From Opitutaceae bacterium (GTDB lineage: Bacteria; Verrucomicrobiota; Verrucomicrobiia; Opitutales; Opitutaceae): a stretch of 37,966 nt of DNA. The stretch lies in the NCBI GenBank assembly GCA_024711005.1, contig JANJTQ010000072.1:1-37966 (forward strand), in the 5' to 3' direction. Positions 9,223 through 15,562 of this stretch are shown here, in pieces (within the stretch, counting starts at the first letter, position 1; every line of letters starts with the position of its first letter). The notes below the pieces were generated by a model, which saw only the letters and a list, made by a program, of their open reading frames with translations, did no database searches and had not been told where the DNA came from. Position numbers and translations under genes: made by a program.

Positions 9223-9578
9223 GTCGACCGGATTGATCGGCGAGGGAGGGGCGACGTCTTCGAAATAACATCACTGGGGGCGCGGCTCCGGGGTGTTCGA
9301 AGTGCAGTCGGCTGTTTGCCGGTGATTTTGTGAGAGCGAGCTTGCTCGCGATTCCGATCCTCGCGAGCAAGTGGCGGACTGTCGCTCACGCTCGAAACGC
9401 TCCCACGTTCAAACCTTCCGCGGCTACATTCTCTGCGCACGCAATCCCGTGGATCTCCGAAAGGTGTCCGGGATTTTCTTGGATAAGCCATGCCGGAAAC
9501 GATTCCGGGTTGTAGCGCGTAAGAACCGCCACTTACTGGACTTCAGTCGTCCGGACCCCGGTTTCGGGATCGTAATGC
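9223..9578. other. Non-coding stretch between lepB and the element
   Basis: No credible gene is seen in these 356 bases. They contain a REP-like hairpin (arms CTTGCTCGCGA at 9341-9351 and its complement at 9361-9371), preceded by a GAGCGAGCTTG word shared with the lepA-lepB gap. A weaker echo of the same family (CGCTCACGCTCG) lies at about 9383. The stretch ends at the left attachment site of the integrated element. Confidence 0.6.
9341..9371. repeat. REP-like hairpin after lepB
   Basis: A perfect 11-bp inverted repeat (9341-9351 and 9361-9371) with a 9-base loop. It shares the AGCGAGCTTG core with the hairpin at 7826-7875. No T tract follows. Confidence 0.6.
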
Positions 9579-9606
9579 TTATCGCACAATAAACACTAAG
9601 TCCTTT
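9579..9606 (+). other. attL: dif-like XerCD site, left end of the element
   Basis: This 28-bp site reads as an 11-bp XerC-type arm TTATCGCACAA (9579-9589), a 6-bp centre TAAACA (9590-9595) and an 11-bp right arm CTAAGTCCTTT (9596-9606). Bases 9581-9602 match 26665-26686 at 19 of 22 positions. The left arm contains CGCACAA, close to the CGCATAA of classical dif XerC arms. The right arm is poor, as expected if it came from the virus. The reading as a Xer site is inference; the direct repeat itself is seen. Confidence 0.6.
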
Positions 9607-9608
9607 AA

Positions 9609-9827
9609 TCAGAGCAGGTTACGACGGGGCTTTTGCGGTGCTTTTTGGTGCTTGGCGATGAGGGCGAGAACCTCCCAGACCTTTTCGGCCGGGACTGCGG
9701 ACAGCGCCGTGATGTAAATCGCGGCGAGGTTGTTGTTACTGAGGAAACCGAGTGCCTTGCGTTGGTCTTCAAGCGCCACTTGCACGGCATCGGTGGTCAA
9801 AACTTTGAACTGGGATTCAGCGGCCAT
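9609..9827 (-). CDS. Small hypothetical provirus protein (72 aa)
   Basis: Last gene of the left minus-strand cluster, ending 2 bp from the attL arm. The ATG at 9827 (MAAESQFKVL) overlaps the TAA of the preceding gene in the form TAATG, which favours it over the ATG 7 codons upstream. The product is mostly helical by appearance, with a basic tail (KHQKAPQKPRRN). It has no membrane segment and I recognise no family. Its role is unknown. Confidence 0.65.
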   Translation of the reverse strand: MAAESQFKVLTTDAVQVALEDQRKALGFLSNNNLAAIYITALSAVPAEKVWEVLALIAKHQKAPQKPRRNLL

Positions 9828-10213
9828 TATGCGCGTTCCCAATTCCAACCGAGGTATTCAGAAAGGAAATACCACTGGTATTTTGTGCCGAGGGCGCGAG
9901 CGCCTCCGCGTTGGTGTTTGCTGGCTCGGTTGAAGGCTTCAAGGCCAGCGGTCGAAAGCATCATCTCCAGCGCGGCCACTCCGGCCTCGCTGACGTGTTG
10001 CTCGCCTTGCCAGATGGCTTGGATTTGCGGGCCGGTGTGGCGCAACTGATGGCCGATCTCCTGAAGGCGAGCAAACAGACGGCGCGTGTCGGTGAAGACC
10101 TCGCGGCCGCGTGAGGTGGAGACGATGACCACGGGAACCAACAGGCGCGCAAACATCCCGCCCGAGGGTTGCTCGGCGGGAAGCTCGCGAATGATGGCGG
10201 AGGGTAGGGACAT
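9827..10213 (-). CDS. Hypothetical provirus protein (128 aa)
   Basis: The ATG at 10213 shares its A with the TGA of the gene before it (TGATG), so translation is probably coupled. The first 40 residues include a hydrophobic stretch (FARLLVPVVIVS). The rest has a helical Arg/Gln/His-rich segment and an aromatic C-terminus (YQWYFLSEYLGWNWERA). No domain is recognised. Confidence 0.65.
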   Translation of the reverse strand: MSLPSAIIRELPAEQPSGGMFARLLVPVVIVSTSRGREVFTDTRRLFARLQEIGHQLRHTGPQIQAIWQGEQHVSEAGVAALEMMLSTAGLEAFNRASKHQRGGARALGTKYQWYFLSEYLGWNWERA

Positions 10214-10488
10214 CAGAGGAGCTTTTCCCAACCGTCCGCGCCTGCGTAGTAACTACCGCCAACCGAAAGAAAGCAGTCGCCGGTTGTGATCTCGATGGCG
10301 ATGCAGTCAGGACGCCATGAGGTGATTTCAAAGGGCTGACGACGTTCGGGAAGCTCACGCGTCCATCCGCAAAATTCGCCGTCAAAGAAGACGAAGAAGC
10401 CATCCTTGTATTCATCGCGATATTGGGCGGGAACGCGGGTCAATTCGTGGTTGGGGTGGGGTAACGGCGTTTGGCGTAGCGTGGTCAT
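10213..10488 (-). CDS. Hypothetical provirus protein (91 aa)
   Basis: Soluble-looking protein rich in aromatic and acidic residues (DEYKDGFFVFFDGEFCGW), probably a small beta-structured domain. It is coupled to both neighbours: a 4-bp ATGA overlap upstream (10485-10488) and TGATG downstream. I recognise no family; the central GFFVFFDGEFCGWTREL stretch would be a good probe for relatives. Confidence 0.7.
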   Translation of the reverse strand: MTTLRQTPLPHPNHELTRVPAQYRDEYKDGFFVFFDGEFCGWTRELPERRQPFEITSWRPDCIAIEITTGDCFLSVGGSYYAGADGWEKLL

Positions 10489-10694
10489 TGTTCGCCTTTC
10501 CTGACCGCGTCGGCGACGGCGGCATCAACGATGTTTTGCGCGCTTTCGATGCAGCGGGACGAAACCTTCACCAGCTCGCAATAAGCGTGACGGTCGGCGG
10601 GATGAACGAGCGAAACGGCGGCGGCTTGATCGAGGATTTCCCCCTGTAGCTTGGTGAGACTTTGCGCGAGAACGCGAAGGGCGGAGGCGCTCAT
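10485..10694 (-). CDS. Small helical provirus protein (69 aa)
   Basis: Starts at the ATG at 10694 (MSASALRVLAQSLTKLQGE), which overlaps the previous stop as ATGA. The whole protein looks alpha-helical, with Leu/Ala heptad-like spacing and paired cysteines (ELVKVSSRCIES). The function is unknown. Confidence 0.65.
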   Translation of the reverse strand: MSASALRVLAQSLTKLQGEILDQAAAVSLVHPADRHAYCELVKVSSRCIESAQNIVDAAVADAVRKGEQ

Positions 10695-10888
10695 TTGACG
10701 GCCCCCAGTTGAGAGATGCGGAATTTGACGGGCTTGGCCTCGTCGGCGCGGGCTCCGTCGGTGAACGAGTGAAGCAGGCAGGTTGCCCACCCGTTGCGGG
10801 TCAGGGATCGCACGCGATAAATCGCGGGGCTTTTCGAGCGCGGGAGCTGACGCACAAGCGCGCCGGTATGGACGGCTAAGGAGTTCAT
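10691..10888 (-). CDS. Small basic provirus protein (65 aa)
   Basis: Overlaps its neighbours by ATGA on both sides (10885-10888 and 10691-10694). It is basic, with a pattern of short strands (AIYRVRSLTRNGWATCLLHSF) that suggests a small beta domain. No family is recognised. Confidence 0.6.
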   Translation of the reverse strand: MNSLAVHTGALVRQLPRSKSPAIYRVRSLTRNGWATCLLHSFTDGARADEAKPVKFRISQLGAVK

Positions 10889-11142
10889 TTGGCGGCCTCC
10901 TTCGCGATTTCGGCGGCGGTCAGTAAGTCTTCGAGATTGGCGGTCTTTGTGCAGACGATTCCCCGGATTCGCCTCACATCAGGTAGATCGTCGTTGAAGG
11001 GATTCACGCTGGCTTCGAGGGCGATCAAATCCGCGATATATGCCGCGAATGACTGATTGCGGGATTTCGCGGTGAGAACCGCGAATGCATGAAGGCCTTT
11101 TTCAAGCCTTAGCCCGGTTCGGGCGTAGATGGTGGTTTTCAT
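10885..11142 (-). CDS. Ribbon-helix-helix type regulator (85 aa)
   Basis: First gene of the left cluster. The ATG at 11142 (MKTTIYARTGLRLEKGLHAF) starts just inside the palindromic intergenic region. The N-terminus has the shape of a ribbon-helix-helix DNA-binding domain: a short strand (TTIYARTGLRL), helix A (EKGLHAFAVLTAKSRN) and helix B (SFAAYIADLIALEA). Proteins of this type bind as dimers to inverted repeats and often repress their own operon. The divergent neighbour at 11264 also looks like an RHH protein, so the pair may form the lysogeny switch. The fold call comes from pattern only. Confidence 0.6.
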   Translation of the reverse strand: MKTTIYARTGLRLEKGLHAFAVLTAKSRNQSFAAYIADLIALEASVNPFNDDLPDVRRIRGIVCTKTANLEDLLTAAEIAKEAAK

Positions 11143-11263
11143 GGTCTTTGGTAGCCCACCACCGCCGGGGTCTTTGGCTACCAAACCAAAGATCACCCGG
11201 CGGCGTGGTGGTTACGAAAGATACTATTGATACGAGTCGATCAAGGATTTTCCGACGTCTTCC
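11143..11263. promoter_or_regulatory. Divergent operator region between two RHH regulator genes
   Basis: TTTGGTAGCC (11147-11156) and GGCTACCAAA (11176-11185) form a perfect 10-bp inverted repeat. The word TCTTTGG occurs at 11146 and 11172, and inverted (CCAAAGA) at 11186-11192. A larger imperfect inverted repeat links 11157-11169 (CCACCACCGCCGG) with 11197-11211. The region separates genes leaving in opposite directions, both encoding likely DNA-binding proteins, so it probably carries two promoters and shared operators. I cannot place the -10/-35 elements with confidence. Confidence 0.6.
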
Positions 11264-11695
11264 ATGATGCACATGCCTAACGAAGAATCAGGGAAACCCC
11301 TAACGGCACAGATAAACGTGAAGATGACGCCTGAGCTTAAGGCGGCCCTTCTGTCATTCTACGAAGCAACTCGAATCCCTCCCGGGGACCTGATGAGGGG
11401 CTTAGCGGAGATGGCTGTTGATTACCTCGGATCAACAGGGGAATTCTCATTCCCGGGCTTACAGCTGATCAAAAATCGGACATTGCCGCAGGGTTCAATT
11501 AAGCAGCCACGCACAACGGCAGAGCTGGCGCAAAAAAGCGCCATGAATCGCCTAGCCGCGATGCCGATGACCACGGGCGATTCAGGCATTGATTCGGGCC
11601 TCGGCGGACTGGGCTTAGTGAATGCGTCGGGAGGGAAAGCACCGCGTCCGCCTCGCACAAAGACACGCGGTAAACCGGTTAAGAAGACGAGCTAG
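11264..11695 (+). CDS. Ribbon-helix-helix type DNA-binding protein (143 aa)
   Basis: Plus-strand regulator candidate facing the minus-strand RHH gene. Residues about 14-52 fit an RHH domain: strand AQINVKMT, helix PELKAALLSFYEATR and helix PPGDLMRGLAEMAVDYL. A long Gly/Pro/Lys-rich tail ends in a basic cluster (RTKTRGKPVKK). ATG codons at 11264, 11267 and 11273 are all possible starts; I keep the longest. The secreted protein at 11718 follows 22 bp later and may be cotranscribed. The most likely role is control of the lysogenic/lytic decision, which is inference from position. Confidence 0.65.
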   Translation: MMHMPNEESGKPLTAQINVKMTPELKAALLSFYEATRIPPGDLMRGLAEMAVDYLGSTGEFSFPGLQLIKNRTLPQGSIKQPRTTAELAQKSAMNRLAAMPMTTGDSGIDSGLGGLGLVNASGGKAPRPPRTKTRGKPVKKTS

Positions 11696-11717
11696 CCGAA
11701 ATCATCCAATTTCCACT

Positions 11718-12383
11718 ATGAAAAAACACCTCGCATTCCTTGCCTTTATCGTGACGGCTGTCACCGGATTTGCCGCACCTGGCTCTTACCAAGTCGTGAC
11801 GTTGGCGCTTACTAATTCCGTTACCGAGTCGAATCCGCAAACGCTCCTTTCCAATGGGAACAAGGTGCAATCAAACAAGGTGGTTCTCTACAAGATTACG
11901 AATGTAGCGATTCTCTCCGAAGCGCAGCGGATCGGGCTACTCACCGAGGGCTCACTGACTGGCTGGAAAATCGTCTTAGTCTGGGACCAAGACGGAAACC
12001 AAGAGGGGTTTTACGCGTTTAACGGACTGTCTCAGGTATCGCTGGACAGCATTATCAGGATTGACCCTACAATGGGCGAAGACGTCGAAAGCGGGAAATG
12101 GGTAAGGAACACGTCGGATCGCATCATCTCCGGCAGCAAAACCAACACCTACGCCCAAGTAATCGGCCTTTCCGATACGGTTGACGATTACCTCGGAATG
12201 GCCACGGCGAAGATCAAATACACGATAAAGGACATGGGCGTTTTCGGCGTGGTCTGGCTCCCGGGCGCTTTTAGAACGTCGGCAATCGCTGGATATGGAA
12301 CCGACGGCAGCATTTGGGGCGGGACGATTTCATGCGCCAAGGGTATTGCCGTAATGAACACCGGTTCGATTTTCCTTAATTAA
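11718..12383 (+). CDS. Secreted protein of unknown function, possible lysogenic cargo (221 aa)
   Basis: The ATG at 11718 gives a clean Sec signal peptide (MKKHLAFLAFIVTAVTGFAA, cleavage probably after FAA). The frame upstream is open, but it overlaps the RHH gene and is an artefact. The mature protein of about 200 residues looks beta-rich and Asn/Ser/Thr-rich, with no membrane segment. It is oriented opposite to the virion block and next to the regulator, a usual place for genes expressed in the lysogen. It could alter the host surface or be an unusual structural protein. I recognise no family. Confidence 0.75.
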   Translation: MKKHLAFLAFIVTAVTGFAAPGSYQVVTLALTNSVTESNPQTLLSNGNKVQSNKVVLYKITNVAILSEAQRIGLLTEGSLTGWKIVLVWDQDGNQEGFYAFNGLSQVSLDSIIRIDPTMGEDVESGKWVRNTSDRIISGSKTNTYAQVIGLSDTVDDYLGMATAKIKYTIKDMGVFGVVWLPGAFRTSAIAGYGTDGSIWGGTISCAKGIAVMNTGSIFLN

Positions 12384-12398
12384 TCATAAACGAAATCG

Positions 12399-12429
12399 CC
12401 CGCCCCGGCATGGAGCCAGAGCGGGCGGG
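12399..12429. terminator. GC-rich hairpin between convergent genes
   Basis: CCCGCCC (12399-12405) pairs with GGGCGGG (12423-12429) around a 17-base loop, between the plus-strand cargo gene and the minus-strand PIN gene. On the minus strand the stem is followed by a T-rich ATTTCGTTTATGA stretch, so it probably ends the long viral operon. The loop is long, so the call is tentative. Confidence 0.45.
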
Positions 12430-12462
12430 GAGAGATAGGGCCGGCCGGATTGGCCAGAAGGA

Positions 12463-12870
12463 TCACATGTGAAACGCGCCTTTGGGCGAGATGAAGGGGA
12501 CTTTGTAGACCGAAAAATCCCGGTGGTCCGTCGTCAAGACGGTCGATCCGCGATGGCGACGGGCGAGGATCACGGCGCAAGCGTCGGCGTAGTCCATGCG
12601 CGCCTTCCATTTGGTCATTTCATCCAGCACGTCCACGGGGGCGGGATCTTCGACGCTCATGCGTTCAACCAAACGGCGCAGGTCGGCCACCAGTTCGGGC
12701 GCGTTTTCAATTCCATGCGTGGCTTCGGCGACGGCGGCGGAAGTCACGATGAAGGGACCGGGACGCCCCAGCATCTCCTTGCGCGCCCAAGGGTAATCGG
12801 GGTCTTTAGCGTTGATGGCCGCGATGAGCGGACCGGCATCAAGTATTATGATCGGCGAGGATGCGCGCAC
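12463..12870 (-). CDS. PIN-domain ribonuclease, VapC-like toxin
   Basis: The 135-residue protein fits a PIN nuclease, the toxin half of VapBC-type modules that cleaves RNA with a bound metal ion. The acidic set is visible: Asp11 (IIILDAGPL), Glu49 (AAVAEATHG), Asp93/Asp96 (MDYADACAVI) and Asp115 (LTTDHRDF). It is the last gene of the viral minus-strand block. It overlaps the end of a small upstream gene by 32 bp, an arrangement common between antitoxin and toxin. In a provirus it could stabilise the lysogen or act in host takeover. Confidence 0.85.
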   Translation of the reverse strand: MRASSPIIILDAGPLIAAINAKDPDYPWARKEMLGRPGPFIVTSAAVAEATHGIENAPELVADLRRLVERMSVEDPAPVDVLDEMTKWKARMDYADACAVILARRHRGSTVLTTDHRDFSVYKVPFISPKGAFHM

Positions 12871-13138
12871 GGATGTGTTTTTTGAGGGCCTTCCCTTTCA
12901 GCGGGGTAAAGGAGTGGGAGCCGAAAACATGCTCAAGTCCGGCAAAGGGGTTCCCCGGAACCGCACTGACGACAGCCGGCGCGGCCTTTCGACCAACCCT
13001 ACGGCCGCGAGCGGGTTTCTTTGTTTTGGTAAGCGTGCTCATACCCGCAGACTGTGCGGCGGCCGGGCGCGTTGGCAAGAACGCGAGCATGACGAGGCCG
13101 ACGAGCGGCAGAAGCCAGAGCCATGCAGGGAGTTTCAT
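12839..13138 (-). CDS. Small protein upstream of PIN toxin; secreted peptide or antitoxin (99 aa, or 67 aa from 13042)
   Basis: Two readings are possible. From the ATG at 13138 (MKLPAWLWLLPLVGLVML) it has a convincing signal peptide ending near PAAAQS. From the ATG at 13042 (MSTLTKTKKPARGRR) it is a 67-residue basic protein that could be the antitoxin of the PIN toxin it overlaps. The C-terminal half (GLEHVFGSHSF, GKALKKHIRARILADHNT) is common to both readings. No known antitoxin DNA-binding fold is obvious. A GC-rich stem-loop (13154-13187) lies just upstream of the longer start. The frame stays open beyond 13138 to 13384, but that overlaps the next gene and is not used. Confidence 0.55.
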   Translation of the reverse strand: MKLPAWLWLLPLVGLVMLAFLPTRPAAAQSAGMSTLTKTKKPARGRRVGRKAAPAVVSAVPGNPFAGLEHVFGSHSFTPLKGKALKKHIRARILADHNT

Positions 13139-13153
13139 CCGTTGAAAAGTTGT

Positions 13154-13187
13154 CCCGCCCGGGCCGGAGTTAAAGCGGCCGGGCGGG
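13154..13187 (-). terminator. GC-rich stem-loop in the viral operon
   Basis: CCCGCCC (13154-13160) with GGCCG (13162-13166) pairs with CGGCC (13176-13180) and GGGCGGG (13181-13187), with one bulged base and a 9-base loop. On the minus strand it is followed by ACAACTTTTC. It may be a partial terminator or processing site between the lipoprotein gene and the toxin region. Confidence 0.4.
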
Positions 13188-13212
13188 GTGTGGGCGTTGG
13201 AGCCGGCCGGGT

Positions 13213-13809
13213 TTAGGCGGCCGGAAGTTTTTTGAGCCGGAGGTGCCAGAGAGACGGACCGGCAACGGCAAGCGCGCCGCCGACGCCGAGGACGATCCAG
13301 AGCCAAACCGGCATTTCTTCGATGGACAGGCCGAGGAAGCACGCGCCGGCCACCGCGCCCCCGCCAAGTCCAAGGAGGTCCCACCCCTTCACCAAGCCAA
13401 ACGCGCCGGCTGCAAGGCCCGCGACGAGGCCCAGACGCAGCCAGAGCGCAGCCTTGCCCTTGGCTTCCTCGGCGGGCGTCGGCGGGGCGGCCGGGGTGAA
13501 GGCTTGCGGGCCGGTGACCGTGTCGCGGCGTGTCTCCGCGCTGAATAGTGATTCGCCCGACAGCTTCGCCGACATGGAGCCATCGGCGGCGAATGACACG
13601 ACGGAACCGGCGGGCAAGGGGACCTTGGCGGCGGTCGCGTCACTGGATGCTTTGGCCGGTTGCGCGGCGTCTCCGGTTTGCTGGATATGCGCGGAGCCGG
13701 CGGTTGACCTGGCTGCGGGTGCTCTCGCACCGATCGCGCAGCCGGGGAGCAGCATGACGAGTGCGAGGGCGAACAGAATCCAAGCAATGAGGAGTAAGGA
13801 GGCTTTCAT
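13213..13809 (-). CDS. Provirus lipoprotein with C-terminal membrane segments (198 aa)
   Basis: The N-terminus MKASLLLIAWILFALALVML runs into LPGC, a lipobox with Cys24, so lipid attachment by Lgt and cleavage by LspA are expected. The middle is Ala/Ser/Thr/Pro-rich. Residues about 120-190 hold three hydrophobic segments (LWLRLGLVAGLAAGAFGLV, LGLGGGAVAGACFLGL, VWLWIVLGVGGALAVAG). It overlaps the upstream 53-residue gene by ATGA. It could be a virion membrane protein or take part in lysis; neither is shown. Confidence 0.7.
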   Translation of the reverse strand: MKASLLLIAWILFALALVMLLPGCAIGARAPAARSTAGSAHIQQTGDAAQPAKASSDATAAKVPLPAGSVVSFAADGSMSAKLSGESLFSAETRRDTVTGPQAFTPAAPPTPAEEAKGKAALWLRLGLVAGLAAGAFGLVKGWDLLGLGGGAVAGACFLGLSIEEMPVWLWIVLGVGGALAVAGPSLWHLRLKKLPAA

Positions 13810-13967
13810 TTGCGGCGAAGGTTTTGGATTTTCTCAACGATGGAGACGGTCATGAACGCGGCGGTGGCGATTGACGCGACGATGGCGGCCGTCTTCGCGA
13901 ATTGGTCGAGTCCCCAGCTTGTAGCCGTTCCGAGGATACCGATTGAGAGACGGGTGACATCGTTCAT
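13806..13967 (-). CDS. Small single-span membrane protein (53 aa)
   Basis: A short gene found by following the overlaps: its ATG at 13967 overlaps the previous stop as ATGA, and its own TGA (13806-13808) overlaps the next start the same way. The protein begins MNDVTRLSIGILGTATSWG, has a hydrophobic helix (KTAAIVASIATAAFMTVSIV, about residues 25-44) and ends in a basic tail (EKIQNLRRK). It is a plausible virion membrane protein or holin-like protein. Confidence 0.7.
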   Translation of the reverse strand: MNDVTRLSIGILGTATSWGLDQFAKTAAIVASIATAAFMTVSIVEKIQNLRRK

Positions 13968-14383
13968 TGTTTGGCGAAGCGGCGGGGATCGGTGCGGAAG
14001 GCGAGGATGGCAAAGAAGACGACGGCGGCGGCGAGGACGCCCGCAATCAACACGTTTCGAGTCGTGCCCCGGTTCTGTTCGGAAAACGGGTTGATTGCCT
14101 GCCCTTGCTTGACGACTTCGCTCGTGAATTCGGCGTACGCATCGCCGATGCCGTAGGTCGCCAGCGGGCCGAAGTTGAGGCCGGTCGCGAGCTGCGCCGA
14201 GTTGACGGTGCCTTCATCGAAGCGCTCCGGGTAGGCGAGGATGATTTCGGCGAGTTCGGACAGATACCGGTTCCGGTCATCGTGCGACAGGGAAGGCGTT
14301 TCATCGACGGCCACGGCGAGCGAGGCACGCGAGAGAGCGAGGATGCGAGCGCTGCGGAGGTTGGCGGCTTGTTGTTCAGTCAT
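13964..14383 (-). CDS. Provirus membrane protein (139 aa)
   Basis: An N-terminal helical soluble part of about 105 residues is followed by one membrane segment (NVLIAGVLAAAVVFFAILAF, about 109-128) and a short basic tail (RTDPRRFAKQ). The start is 12 bp after the spike gene stop, and the stop overlaps the 53-residue gene. This layout (soluble part outside, one C-terminal anchor) recurs in several genes of this block and suits a protein of the internal viral membrane. No family is recognised. Confidence 0.7.
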   Translation of the reverse strand: MTEQQAANLRSARILALSRASLAVAVDETPSLSHDDRNRYLSELAEIILAYPERFDEGTVNSAQLATGLNFGPLATYGIGDAYAEFTSEVVKQGQAINPFSEQNRGTTRNVLIAGVLAAAVVFFAILAFRTDPRRFAKQ

Positions 14384-14395
14384 GGCGGGCGGGTG

Positions 14396-15562
14396 TTAGT
14401 TGGTGAGGATGCGGCCCCACGAGACGCGGAAGGTGAGAGACAGGGTATGGTCGCTGTCTTTGGTTTCGGCGGCGGCGAGTAGGACGCGCAGGCCGGCGTC
14501 GGAACCGGCGTTGCCTGCAAGCCAAAGCGTGCGGATAGAGGTCGAGTTTCCGGCTGCGATTCCCAGCGTGCCTGAAAACGTTCGGGTGAACGATCCGGCT
14601 ACGTAGCTTGCGGCCGTCGCTGCGACGGTGGCGAGCACACCGGCCGTGTTGGGATTGACGAAAGCCTCGGCCAGATCGCCGAGGGCGGCCGTCGACGCGG
14701 ACACGGATACATTCTTGGCGGACGATGGCTCCAACCCGTTGCGGGCCGTGATCGCGCCGGTTGTCGATACGATGCTGATCGCGGCCGATCCACTGGGGAC
14801 CACCATTTGCCCGTTTTGAGTCCAGCCGGTAATCGCCGAGACGTACGCCGTCGGTGTCGCGGGGCTGAGGGTCAATGACAGTTCGACCGTTACGCGTAGT
14901 TGCTGACCCGATACGAGAGTCACGCCTACGCCGTCCAGCAAATCGCGCCCGAACAGGTTTGCGCCCGCGCTGGCGGTGTAGCTCCAACCGATTTCGCGAT
15001 AATTCACGGTTCCCGTCTCGGCGGAGAAAATGAAGGTGCGCTTCATCGTCGCGGTTCCACCGGTCCAGACCGTGCCATGCGCGCCGCTATCGGCGGACAG
15101 CGTGCCCGTACGCTTCGTTTCGGTCGTAAGTCCCGTCTGGTTTACATACCAGATCGTTCCCTCTCCGGCGGCAATGGTGCCAGACGTGGCAACGGTCACC
15201 GTTGATGCGTCGGTGAAGGCAGTCACGTAGACTTCCTCTCCGGTGTCCCATTTGAGCAATCGGCCGACGTCGGCGGCCTCAAAGAAGCCGGCCGATGCGG
15301 TGACCGTGGTCCCGGCGCGGCTGAACGTGACGGCCCCGCTGTCTCGCTTGGTTGGGTCGGTCCCGGTGCCAATGACGGCTTGCGTGAACGAGGCCGCCCA
15401 AGACCTGGCTGCGATGCCGTCGAGTCCTTGGTCAAGGATCAGGTTGCGCTTCCGGGGCAGGCGCATGACTTCGCGGCCGGTCGCGGCGTCGATGACGGCA
15501 ACGGAATAGTGGACTTGTGACCCCATCGAGGGGACGGCGATTGATTTTTTAGGCGAGGACAT
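14396..15562 (-). CDS. Putative spike/receptor-binding protein with phage fibre-like domains (388 aa)
   Basis: The start at 15562 (MSSPKKSIAVPSMG) overlaps the repeat-protein gene by 14 bp; an ATG at 15526 is an alternative. Residues 39-70 (KRNLILDQGLDGIA then IGTGTDPT) resemble the N-terminal region of many phage tail and fibre proteins. Residues 73-144 are a module also found in the capsid protein of this element (F-x-A-A-DVG and VTVA signatures). Residues 174-233 form a fibre-type domain (NYREIGW, LFGRDLL, GQQLRVTVELSLTL), and 326-385 look like a diverged copy of it. In a tailless virus such a protein would most likely sit at the vertex as a spike. The role is inferred. Confidence 0.7.
   Translation of the reverse strand: MSSPKKSIAVPSMGSQVHYSVAVIDAATGREVMRLPRKRNLILDQGLDGIAARSWAASFTQAVIGTGTDPTKRDSGAVTFSRAGTTVTASAGFFEAADVGRLLKWDTGEEVYVTAFTDASTVTVATSGTIAAGEGTIWYVNQTGLTTETKRTGTLSADSGAHGTVWTGGTATMKRTFIFSAETGTVNYREIGWSYTASAGANLFGRDLLDGVGVTLVSGQQLRVTVELSLTLSPATPTAYVSAITGWTQNGQMVVPSGSAAISIVSTTGAITARNGLEPSSAKNVSVSASTAALGDLAEAFVNPNTAGVLATVAATAASYVAGSFTRTFSGTLGIAAGNSTSIRTLWLAGNAGSDAGLRVLLAAAETKDSDHTLSLTFRVSWGRILTN

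Noticed and set aside
12839-13384. 181-residue version of the gene upstream of the PIN toxin
   Set aside because: The extra N-terminal part overlaps the lipoprotein gene, is Pro/Arg-rich and crosses a GC-rich stem-loop; the starts at 13138 or 13042 are more sensible.
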